From contig CAJUMT010000032.1 of NCBI GenBank assembly GCA_910587495.1, positions 1 to 21,515 on the forward strand: a DNA stretch of 21,515 nt. The letters run 5' to 3'. This DNA comes from an uncultured Lachnospiraceae bacterium (lineage in GTDB: Bacteria > Bacillota_A > Clostridia > Lachnospirales > Lachnospiraceae). The position numbers and the translations under genes were made by a program. The notes under the pieces are model-generated. The model searched no databases. It worked only from the letters and a program-made list of their open reading frames with translations, and was not told the DNA's origin. How positions within the stretch are numbered: position 1 is the first letter of the stretch; each line of letters starts with the position of its first letter. This document shows positions 14,673 through 21,515 of this stretch, piece by piece.

Positions 14673-14904
14673 TTGGCGCTGACAGAAAATTCTCCCAAAC
14701 CATGCACCATAAACATTTTTCCCTGTTTCTTATTATATTCTGACGAATATTCTCTTAAGTATTCTTTTGCCTCCTGTGGGCGGTTGTTTCCTTTATGTTT
14801 ATAATATAATATGTTCGGCAACAGCCTTCAAGAATAATTTTTGCTACTACATTTGTATCAGGTAGTCCTTGCCAATGCCAGTCATAGAACGGCATCTCCA
14901 TCAT
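14669..14904 (-). pseudogene. Possible decayed short gene of unknown function
   Basis: In an otherwise non-coding gap the minus strand shows two adjoining readings that look like protein. From about 14904 it reads MMEMPFYDWHWQGLPDTN then VVAKIILEGCC. A different frame then continues ILYYKHKGNNRPQEAKEYL, REYSSEYNKKQGKMFM and VHGLGEFSVSAN to a TGA at 14669-14671. The switch falls near 14815-14830. Joined, they would give a short protein of about 80 residues. There is no convincing ribosome site, and the open frame also extends backwards into the start of the penicillin-binding protein gene on the other strand, which weakens the case. I do not recognise a family. It may be the 3' remnant of a gene cut off by a rearrangement. 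Confidence 0.33.
14784..14810 (+). promoter_or_regulatory. Weak candidate promoter for the penicillin-binding protein gene
   Basis: Two overlapping TATAAT boxes (14800-14805 and 14805-14810) lie about 140 bases before the TTG start. The only -35-like hexamer is TTGTTT at 14784-14789, at a short spacing of 15. The remaining bases up to 14946 show no other element I can name. Confidence 0.33.
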
Positions 14905-14946
14905 AGGATAATTATAGAACAATAAAAAGACTGGTGGAGAAATCTT

Positions 14947-17229
14947 TTGTCTGTTATAAAGAAGTTTTGCAAAATCTTCGGTATTGTCTGCATGGTCCTT
15001 ACCATTGTCCTGTGTGTCCTGGCGGGCGGGCTGTACCTTAAATACCGGCCCCTCTATCTTAAATACAAGGAAGACGCCGTCCGGGCGGTGGAAGAATCCA
15101 CTGCGGATACATTTACCAAAAACCTGACCGGATATATATACGACGATAACAACAACCTGATCAGCCGGCTGTCTATTGACATGAACGCAGATTATCTAAG
15201 ATACAAAGACATCCCCAAAGACACCATAAACGCGTTTATATCCATCGAGGACAGGCATTTCAGAGAACACAAAGGATATGATTTAGGCGGCATCCTGCGG
15301 GTGGGCTGGCGGTATCTGGTCACCGGGGGCGAGGAAAAGCACGGCGCAAGCACCATCACTCAGCAGCTTGCAAGGAGCGTATTTTTATCAAATGACGTGA
15401 CTTTGGAACGCAAAGCGCGGGAAATTCTGACAGCTGTGGAAATCGAGAAAAAATACAGCAAAAACGAAATACTGGAATTTTATATAAATAACGCCTATTT
15501 TGCCAACCGTTGCTACGGCATCGAGGCGGCGGCAAAGCGGTATTTTGGCAAATCTTCCGCCGAGCTTACATTAAGCGAGACCGCCTACCTCTGCGCGATT
15601 CCCAATTCGCCCTCCTACTATGATCCTCTGGAACATGCGGACCATGCCCTTGCCAGAAGGGATAAAATCCTGGAGGATATGCACGACTGCGGATATATTA
15701 CAAATACAGAGCTTCGAGAAGCCAAATACAGCGAGATTGCCCTCAAGCCCCAGGCGGCGGAAAAGATCCAGAACTATGAGACCACCTACGCTGCGGACTG
15801 TGCCATACGTTATCTGATGGAACTTAACGGATTTTTGTTCCGGTACGACTTTGAGCATATGGATGACTATCAGGATTATCTGGACGCTTACAACGACTGC
15901 TACGAAGCCTGCCGCAAAAAGTTATATACCGGCGGATATGTGGTTCGTACTTCTTTAAACGAAGAAAAGCAGGCGCTTCTTCAAAATACAATCGACGAAG
16001 CCCTGGCCTTTGACGAAGAGGTGGGAAGCGACGGCGTCTATGCGCTGCAAAGCGCCTCCGCCGTCATCGACAATCAGTCCCACAAGGTCGTCGCCATCGT
16101 CGGCGGCAGAAGCCAGGATACAGAAGTCTATACGCTGAACCGCGCCTATCAGTCCTACCGGCAGCCCGGCAGTTCTTTTAAGCCGCTGGCTGTCTACGCT
16201 CCGGCGCTGGATCAGGGATACACTGCTGATTCCCTGCTTCCAAATATAAATATATCTCTGGCCAAGGGAGTCGGGCTTGCGGCAGTCAGTCTCCCTGGCA
16301 GCCGCATACGCCTGGACCAGGCAGTGGAGCGTTCTGTAAACGGCTGTGCCTGGTGGCTGTTCTGCAGCCTGTCGCCGGAAAAAGCGCTTTCCTATGTAAA
16401 GCATATGGAGTTTTCCCGCATCGTCCCGGACGACCATTATCCCGCATCCGCCTTGGGCGGCCTGACCTACGGCACCACCACGGTGGAAATGGCAAACGGT
16501 TATTCCACGTTGGCGAACCTGGGTGTCTTTCACCCGGCCACCTGTCTGACTTCCCTAAAGGACCGGGACGGGCGCGAGCTGTATGCGGAAGCAGAAGCGG
16601 AAGAAATCTATACGCCCGGCGCCGCGTCCAGAATGGTAAATATTTTAAAAGGTGTCATCCGGCGCGGCACCGCATCCGCCATGGGATGGAACCTTACGGT
16701 AGAAGCCGCCGGAAAGACCGGAACGACCAACGGATGCAAAGACGGCTGGTTCTGCGGGATCACGCCGGACTATTCCATGAGCGTATGGGTCGGCTATGAC
16801 GAACCCCGGATACTTAAAAATCTGTACGGAGCCACTTATCCGGCAGCCATATGGAAAACAGTCATGTCCGAACTGGTCAAAGACAGCGGCCATCAAAAGT
16901 TTGACGTTCCCGCCGCCGAAGCAGAAGAACTCTATATGCCCGCTGACGCGCAGGCGCAGTCCAAGTACCTGCCCGGGCGGGACGACGACGAAGTGCTCTC
17001 CGACGGATATACAGTGAGAAATTACAGGGAAGACCACAGCGTGGCAGATCAGGCGGATGCAGTCATGTATCAGATGCAGACACTGAACCGGGATGCGGAA
17101 AATGACATGCAGGAATGGAACAGACTATATGAAGAAGCAAAGACGCTGATCGAGCAGATCTACAGCCAGAAGCTCCGCGCCCAGGAGGCGGAAAAACTGG
17201 AAAACCTAAAAGACGGCATCCTTCCGTAG
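14947..17229 (+). CDS. Class A penicillin-binding protein (transglycosylase/transpeptidase)
   Basis: A 760-residue bifunctional cell-wall enzyme that polymerises glycan strands and cross-links peptides. One N-terminal membrane anchor spans about residues 8-30 (IFGIVCMVLTIVLCVLAGG). The GT51 transglycosylase domain shows EDRHFREHKG (catalytic Glu101), GASTITQQLAR at 133-143, RKAREILTAVEIEKKYSK, then ILEFYINNAYF and GIEAAAKRYFGK. The transpeptidase domain shows PGSSFKP with the S-x-x-K nucleophile at Ser409, SVN at 463-465 and GKTGT at 589-593. All catalytic motifs are present and length is usual. The start is a TTG, with TGGAGA six bases upstream; no ATG occurs before the membrane segment. The gene is transcribed away from the toxin-antitoxin pair and ends at a strong hairpin. 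Confidence 0.95.
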   Translation: MSVIKKFCKIFGIVCMVLTIVLCVLAGGLYLKYRPLYLKYKEDAVRAVEESTADTFTKNLTGYIYDDNNNLISRLSIDMNADYLRYKDIPKDTINAFISIEDRHFREHKGYDLGGILRVGWRYLVTGGEEKHGASTITQQLARSVFLSNDVTLERKAREILTAVEIEKKYSKNEILEFYINNAYFANRCYGIEAAAKRYFGKSSAELTLSETAYLCAIPNSPSYYDPLEHADHALARRDKILEDMHDCGYITNTELREAKYSEIALKPQAAEKIQNYETTYAADCAIRYLMELNGFLFRYDFEHMDDYQDYLDAYNDCYEACRKKLYTGGYVVRTSLNEEKQALLQNTIDEALAFDEEVGSDGVYALQSASAVIDNQSHKVVAIVGGRSQDTEVYTLNRAYQSYRQPGSSFKPLAVYAPALDQGYTADSLLPNINISLAKGVGLAAVSLPGSRIRLDQAVERSVNGCAWWLFCSLSPEKALSYVKHMEFSRIVPDDHYPASALGGLTYGTTTVEMANGYSTLANLGVFHPATCLTSLKDRDGRELYAEAEAEEIYTPGAASRMVNILKGVIRRGTASAMGWNLTVEAAGKTGTTNGCKDGWFCGITPDYSMSVWVGYDEPRILKNLYGATYPAAIWKTVMSELVKDSGHQKFDVPAAEAEELYMPADAQAQSKYLPGRDDDEVLSDGYTVRNYREDHSVADQADAVMYQMQTLNRDAENDMQEWNRLYEEAKTLIEQIYSQKLRAQEAEKLENLKDGILP

Positions 17230-17260
17230 ATTACCTTTGGCTTTGCAGCGCCCCGCGCCA

Positions 17261-17304
17261 AAAACCTCTGCCGCCTGTGTATACACCGGCGGCAGAGGTT
17301 TTTT
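17261..17304. terminator. Strong bidirectional terminator
   Basis: AAAACCTCTGCCGCC pairs perfectly with GGCGGCAGAGGTTTT (17288-17302), and the central GTGTATACAC can extend the stem. T-runs flank it on both strands. It lies between the convergent ends of the penicillin-binding protein gene and the dehydrogenase gene (stop at 17312) and should end both transcripts. Confidence 0.92.
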
Positions 17305-17311
17305 ATTTTAT

Positions 17312-18331
17312 TTACGGTTTACTGCAGTCTAACAATATCTTCGGATATTTGGAACTATGGAAAACCTCAAAGCTTTCCACCGCCTCGCTTAAGGGCATGA
17401 TTTTCTGGATGATCTTGTCTGTCTGCATCCGTTTGATCATCTTGATCGCCCTGGGCATAATCGCCGTATTGGTAAATACGGTCTGGATACGCCCTTCCTT
17501 CATATACAACTCATGAAGATTCAGCGGCATCTCATAGGTGGGCGGAAATACCGCAAAATATACAGCTGTTCCGCAGCGGGCCAGGATCTTAAGCGGCGTC
17601 TCGGCTGCTTTCGGCGAACCGGACATCTCAAACACATAGTCAAATCCCACGCCGTCCGTGATCTCCATAGCGCGGGCCACCGTATCCTCGTTAAAAGGAT
17701 CGATGACATATTCCGCTCCCATTTCCAGCGCCATCTTACGTTTCTCTTCTACCGGTTCAATGACCGTAATGCGGGCCGCGCCGGATAAAAGGATCTGGTT
17801 TAACATAATGGAACCAATACCGCCCACGCCTGCCACACAGACCGTTGCACCATGGCGGATCGGAGATAAATCCATAGCGCGCAGACAGCAGTTCGTCGGC
17901 TCTACAATGGCATATTCCTTTAAATCGGCATCGTCGGGAAGTTTATAGATCGTCTTTACATCCGTGACGATATATTCGGCAAAAGCGCCTGTCCCTTTGG
18001 AATTGATACAATACTGCTCCATCCCTTTCTTACACCACTCGCATTCCCCACAGTGGGATACCGGAAACAGCGTGACTTTATCGCCGACTTTGTATCCTGC
18101 CTTTGCGGCCTGTTCTCCAAGTTCCACGATCGTGCCGGATGCTTCATGTCCCAAAGGTGCAGGCGGTTTGGAATTCATAACGCCCATCGTCACCTGATGT
18201 ACATCCGTCGCGCACAGCGCCGCATACGCTACTTTTACTTTGACTTCATTGGATTTCACTTCCGGAATCTCCACATCTTTTAACTCGATCTGATTCCAGT
18301 CTGTCCACCATAATTGTTTCATTGTTGCCAT
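17312..18331 (-). CDS. Zinc-dependent medium-chain polyol/alcohol dehydrogenase
   Basis: A 339-residue cytoplasmic enzyme of the medium-chain dehydrogenase family (sorbitol/threonine dehydrogenase type) that oxidises a secondary alcohol with NAD. Catalytic zinc ligands fit C40 (ALCATD), H62-E63 (GHEASG) and E144 (VEPTN). The structural zinc site is intact as C94, C97, C100 and C108. The Rossmann motif GVGGIG is at 168-173, and the acidic E192 after it (VIEP) favours NAD over NADP. GGGAGGA lies nine bases before the ATG at 18331. It is the last gene of the sugar operon, 18 nt after the transporter, and stops next to a terminator. The context suggests a polyol or deoxy-sugar alcohol as substrate; the exact one cannot be read. 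Confidence 0.9.
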   Translation of the reverse strand: MATMKQLWWTDWNQIELKDVEIPEVKSNEVKVKVAYAALCATDVHQVTMGVMNSKPPAPLGHEASGTIVELGEQAAKAGYKVGDKVTLFPVSHCGECEWCKKGMEQYCINSKGTGAFAEYIVTDVKTIYKLPDDADLKEYAIVEPTNCCLRAMDLSPIRHGATVCVAGVGGIGSIMLNQILLSGAARITVIEPVEEKRKMALEMGAEYVIDPFNEDTVARAMEITDGVGFDYVFEMSGSPKAAETPLKILARCGTAVYFAVFPPTYEMPLNLHELYMKEGRIQTVFTNTAIMPRAIKMIKRMQTDKIIQKIMPLSEAVESFEVFHSSKYPKILLDCSKP

Positions 18332-18349
18332 TTTAATTCATCCTCCCAG

Positions 18350-19735
18350 TTAATTCGCCATTCCGCGATCTCTTAATTCTTTCACGATATTTTCATAAGA
18401 AGCTTTATCCAGCTTGTAAGCAAACAGAGCAACCGCCGCCACGATTGAGCAGATACCCACGAACAGATGGGATCCAAAATTCATGGTGAAAAGCACGGTA
18501 CTTGTCTGCTCTCCGCCCGCCACATAGCCGACTTTATCCAGGATGGCAGCCGCACCCGCGATAGAGATCGCCTGTCCGACTTTCAGCATAAAGTTGATAA
18601 TGGTAGAAATAAATCCTGCGCAATACACGCCATATCTGTGATAGGTATACTCCGCCGTATCGGGCATCATACCGAATACGTTGCCCAGCATCATGCCGCT
18701 GCCCAGCCCGCAGAGCGCCTGCAACACATAATACACACTCTGTCCAAAACCGGTTGTAATCGGTACAAAGAAGCTTAAGATATTTGCAATGGCAATCAGC
18801 GTAAACGCAACACCGCCCAGCGTTCCTTTGTTCTTTACTTTTGTGACCAGCATACTGACGGAAAACGCGCCGATCATACCGCAGATCGACCAAAGCGTCT
18901 GGGTATTTGCATACAGGAGATCGTTACCTGCATTGTATGTACAGAAATACAGCCTGAAAGTCATACCGCCCTGGATGATGCCCCATGCCAGATACGCGAT
19001 GGCAATCTGGATGACCGGCCAGTTGCCTGCCAGAACTTTAAACTGAGAAATAAAGGAAACTTTTTCTCCCTGGCTGTCGTCAACCTGTACGATCTCCTTG
19101 GTAGAAAGGATCGTGATGATAAAGAACGGAGCCGCCAGTAAAGAGAAGATCAAAGCTGCCCTCTGATAACCCACCGCGCCGCCGCCTGTAGCGCTTACGA
19201 TACGAAGCGTTAAAGCTGACAAAAGCGTCATAGCCAGGAATGCGCCGGTCATACGGTAACTGGAAAGCGCGCTTCTGGTTTCTGTATCACGGGTCATCAT
19301 AGCCGGCATGGCAGAATAAGTCACGTTTACCATCGTATACAGAAGCACCAGGATAAAATACATGCCAAGTCCCCAGAAAGTCCTGAAGCCTTCTGACCAG
19401 TTCAGATTTGTCGTAAAGGTCAGCACGTTAAAGATCAGCATGGGAACAAACGCGAAGATCACCCACGGGCGATAACGTCCCCATCTGCTATGTGTCTTAT
19501 CTGCCAAAGAGCCTACGACCGGATCATTGACAGCATCCCAGAATTTGGAGATAAAGATTACGATTCCCACCACAGAGGCATTAATCAGCGCCACATCCGT
19601 AAGGAAAAATACCAAATAAGAACCGATCAGCGACCAGCTCATGTTGCAGGCAAAATCTCCACAGGCGTATCCCACTTTCCGCCCAAAATTCAGTTTCGTA
19701 TATTCATCCACTTGCCTTTGTTCTGTTGAATTCAT
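18350..19735 (-). CDS. GPH-family sugar:cation symporter
   Basis: A 461-residue inner-membrane transporter of the glycoside-pentoside-hexuronide family (MelB/XylP type), with about 12 hydrophobic segments. The early cytoplasmic loop shows the family pattern DAVNDPVVGSLADKTHSRWG followed by RYRPW. The acidic and polar residues of helix 2 and this loop are those used for cation coupling in MelB. It would import a sugar, glycoside or polyol with Na+ or H+. It lies 45 nt after the transketolase B gene and 18 nt before the dehydrogenase; AGGAGGG is just upstream of its ATG. Two 9-base copies of AGTTCCGCT occur in the gap upstream, of no known meaning. The substrate is not predictable from sequence alone. 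Confidence 0.92.
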   Translation of the reverse strand: MNSTEQRQVDEYTKLNFGRKVGYACGDFACNMSWSLIGSYLVFFLTDVALINASVVGIVIFISKFWDAVNDPVVGSLADKTHSRWGRYRPWVIFAFVPMLIFNVLTFTTNLNWSEGFRTFWGLGMYFILVLLYTMVNVTYSAMPAMMTRDTETRSALSSYRMTGAFLAMTLLSALTLRIVSATGGGAVGYQRAALIFSLLAAPFFIITILSTKEIVQVDDSQGEKVSFISQFKVLAGNWPVIQIAIAYLAWGIIQGGMTFRLYFCTYNAGNDLLYANTQTLWSICGMIGAFSVSMLVTKVKNKGTLGGVAFTLIAIANILSFFVPITTGFGQSVYYVLQALCGLGSGMMLGNVFGMMPDTAEYTYHRYGVYCAGFISTIINFMLKVGQAISIAGAAAILDKVGYVAGGEQTSTVLFTMNFGSHLFVGICSIVAAVALFAYKLDKASYENIVKELRDRGMAN

Positions 19736-19780
19736 ATGTCCCTCCTATTGAAAGTTCCGCTGTTTTTTAGTTCCGCTCCA

Positions 19781-20731
19781 TTACATCATTTCACGGACAG
19801 CTTTTTTGATATCCTCTTTTGCGTATCCGTATTTCTGACGAAGTTCTTCGCCGCTTCCGAAGCCCGCATAGACCTGCGGAATACCGAAGCGCTTAAATGC
19901 TGCCGGACGGATCTGCTCGTCTACGAAATAATCCGCGATAGAGCTTGCAAGTCCGCCGCTCATCAAATGATCTTCCCACACAATGATCTTACCGGTCTCA
20001 TCTACGGCTTTTTTTACTGCCTCTTTATCAAAAGGCTTGATCGTATACATATCGATCACACGCACATCAATGTTTTCTTCTTTTAATTCTTCCGCCACAT
20101 CCAGCGCTTCTCCTACCATCTCTCCGTGCGCGATAATCGTTATATCTTTTCCCTCCCTTGCGGTCACGCTGCCGCCGATGGAAAATTTCACTGTACCCGG
20201 CTCATATAACTGACGGTCTTTCTTTCCCTGTGCCAGACGGATATACATAGGCCCCGGATACTCCATGGACAGGTTCAGAATATCCCGGATCATATTCGGA
20301 TCGCAAATGGAAAGCGCCGTCATATTTACCATAGATTTAACGATCGCAAGATCTTCCATGGCATTGTGTGTAGAACCGCCGCCGGAGGTAAGTCCGCCGC
20401 CTGTACCGATGATGCGCACCGGAAGATTCTGATAGCAGACCGCCGTACGCACCTGCTCGCACGCTCTCATAGAGAGAAATGGAAGCATACCCATAATGAC
20501 CGGAATATTTCCCGCCAGCGCGAGGCCTGCCGCCACGCCTACGCAATTCTGTTCCGCGATTCCAACGTCAATATATCTTTCCGGAAATTTCTGCCGGAAT
20601 CCTTTCAGGTTCATGCCCACGTCCGGCGTACACACAAACAGTTTTTCATTTTTCTCTCCGATCTCGCAGAGCGTATCTCCGATCACGCTCCGGGCGGAAA
20701 TCCATTCTCCAAAGTTAAAAGATCCTGCCAT
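19781..20731 (-). CDS. Transketolase, C-terminal subunit of a split enzyme
   Basis: A 316-residue protein equal to the pyrimidine-binding and C-terminal domains of transketolase. The catalytic Glu region is seen in DVGIAEQNCVGVAAGLAL (about 55-72), then the family pattern FLSMRACEQVR, GGGLTSGGGSTHNAMEDLA and the C-terminal HLMSGGLASSIADY. With the adjoining N-terminal subunit it forms an active thiamine-diphosphate enzyme moving two-carbon units between sugar phosphates. The genes are three bases apart, with a GGAGG site inside the end of the first. Split transketolases are common in Firmicutes and often serve a single catabolic pathway instead of the central one. Confidence 0.93.
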   Translation of the reverse strand: MAGSFNFGEWISARSVIGDTLCEIGEKNEKLFVCTPDVGMNLKGFRQKFPERYIDVGIAEQNCVGVAAGLALAGNIPVIMGMLPFLSMRACEQVRTAVCYQNLPVRIIGTGGGLTSGGGSTHNAMEDLAIVKSMVNMTALSICDPNMIRDILNLSMEYPGPMYIRLAQGKKDRQLYEPGTVKFSIGGSVTAREGKDITIIAHGEMVGEALDVAEELKEENIDVRVIDMYTIKPFDKEAVKKAVDETGKIIVWEDHLMSGGLASSIADYFVDEQIRPAAFKRFGIPQVYAGFGSGEELRQKYGYAKEDIKKAVREMM

Positions 20732-20734
20732 TTT

Positions 20735-21515
20735 CTACTCCTCCCTTCCATAGTTTGCCGCAAGTTCCACAAGCGCCTGCTTAAAATCTTCTTCGTTCAG
20801 GCTGCCTGCATGCCAGCCGACTACTTTTTCCATAAAGCTTACGCCTTTTCCTTTGATTGTATGGGCAATGATCGCCGTGGGTCTTGCAGATGACGCGGGC
20901 GGAAGACTGTCCAGTGCATCCACAATTGCATTCATATCGTGTCCGTCGATCTCGATCACGTTCCATCCAAACGCTTCCCATTTATCGGCATAAGGATCCA
21001 TGACTGTGATCTCTTCCGTGTAGGAGCACATCATCTGGCAGTTCCTGTCGATCACTGCCACCAGATTGCCCAATTCATAGGAACGTCCGGTCAAGGCCGC
21101 CTCCCATACAGAGCCTTCGCAGGTCTCGCCGTCTCCCAACATACATACCACGCGGTGGCTTTCTTTCTTTACTTTCGCGGAGATCGCCATACCTACCGCC
21201 ATGGAAAGTCCCTGTCCCAGAGAGCCGGAAGAACACTCGACGCCTGGAAGCTGCACTTTACACGGATGCATACCATAAGCACTGTCCAGTTTGCCGTAAG
21301 TTCTCACGATTTCGTCATAGTCAAAAAAGCCTCTCATCGCCATGGCAATATACATGCATACGGCTCCATGTCCTTTGCTCAGGACAAAACGATCCCTCTT
21401 CGGGTTCTGGATGTTATCCGGGTCCACATTTAATCCATGATGGAACAGGCCGATTAACAGGTCTGTCATGGAGAGATCCCCGCCGATATGTACAGAACCT
21501 TCATATACGCCGCAC
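20735..21515 (-). CDS. Transketolase, N-terminal subunit (5' end outside window)
   Basis: The last 259 residues of the thiamine-diphosphate-binding half of a split transketolase. The reading frame continues past the right edge (CGVYEGSVHIGGDLS precedes MTDLLIGLF), so the ATG at 21469 is internal and the true start is outside. The cofactor motif runs from GDGETCEG to VIDRN, and SKGHGA is the usual substrate and cofactor contact. It is followed without a gap by the C-terminal subunit, the transporter and the dehydrogenase on the same strand, so the promoter lies beyond this window. Confidence 0.93.
   Translation of the reverse strand, partial: CGVYEGSVHIGGDLSMTDLLIGLFHHGLNVDPDNIQNPKRDRFVLSKGHGAVCMYIAMAMRGFFDYDEIVRTYGKLDSAYGMHPCKVQLPGVECSSGSLGQGLSMAVGMAISAKVKKESHRVVCMLGDGETCEGSVWEAALTGRSYELGNLVAVIDRNCQMMCSYTEEITVMDPYADKWEAFGWNVIEIDGHDMNAIVDALDSLPPASSARPTAIIAHTIKGKGVSFMEKVVGWHAGSLNEEDFKQALVELAANYGREE

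Noticed and set aside
19745..19775. Two copies of AGTTCCGCT between the transketolase and transporter genes
   Set aside because: A single 9-base direct repeat in a short gap; no structure or known site, likely chance.

Overview
The window looks like a chromosomal segment of an anaerobic Firmicute, most likely Lachnospiraceae or another Clostridia. This rests on moderate GC, strong GGAGG-type ribosome sites, the style of the class A penicillin-binding protein, and a split two-subunit transketolase. It has three parts.

Positions 1-13860 hold a type III CRISPR-Cas locus on the minus strand, closest to subtype III-D. A small degenerate array (6 repeats, 5 spacers, 13277-13688) lies upstream of, and is co-directional with, nine tightly packed genes. 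In transcription order these are: a CARF-HEPN nuclease, a short Cas10 with a GDD-type motif but no HD nuclease domain, a csx10-like multi-RAMP protein with an extra helical tail, a tandem double Cas7/Csm3-like protein, a csx19-like small protein, a TIGR03986-type RAMP protein with a Gly/Arg tail, a large TPR protein with an unrecognised N-terminal domain (possibly DUF3800/RNase H-like), and two tandem TM1812-family CARF proteins, the last cut by the window edge. Most junctions are ATGA or TAATG overlaps, so the genes are very likely one transcript. No cas6, cas1, cas2 or separate cas11 is visible. The parts suggest a complex that binds target RNA, makes cyclic oligoadenylate with Cas10, and acts mainly through up to three CARF effectors.

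Between array and operon lie a terminator for the array transcript and an extended -10 promoter for the operon. The leader side carries two perfect palindromes (24 and 14 bp). The leader-proximal spacer reads, on its plus strand, like the first codons of a clpP-type gene, so the minus-strand crRNA would be antisense to that mRNA.

Positions 13861-14946 hold a toxin-antitoxin pair whose PIN toxin carries a frameshift, plus a stretch that looks like a decayed short gene. Positions 14947-17229 (plus strand) encode a complete bifunctional class A penicillin-binding protein, ending at a strong bidirectional terminator.

Positions 17312-21515 (minus strand) are the downstream end of a sugar-catabolism operon: the two halves of a split transketolase, a GPH-family sugar:cation symporter and a zinc-dependent medium-chain polyol dehydrogenase. 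Together they suggest uptake and oxidation of a polyol or sugar with entry into pentose-phosphate chemistry. The substrate cannot be read from the sequence.
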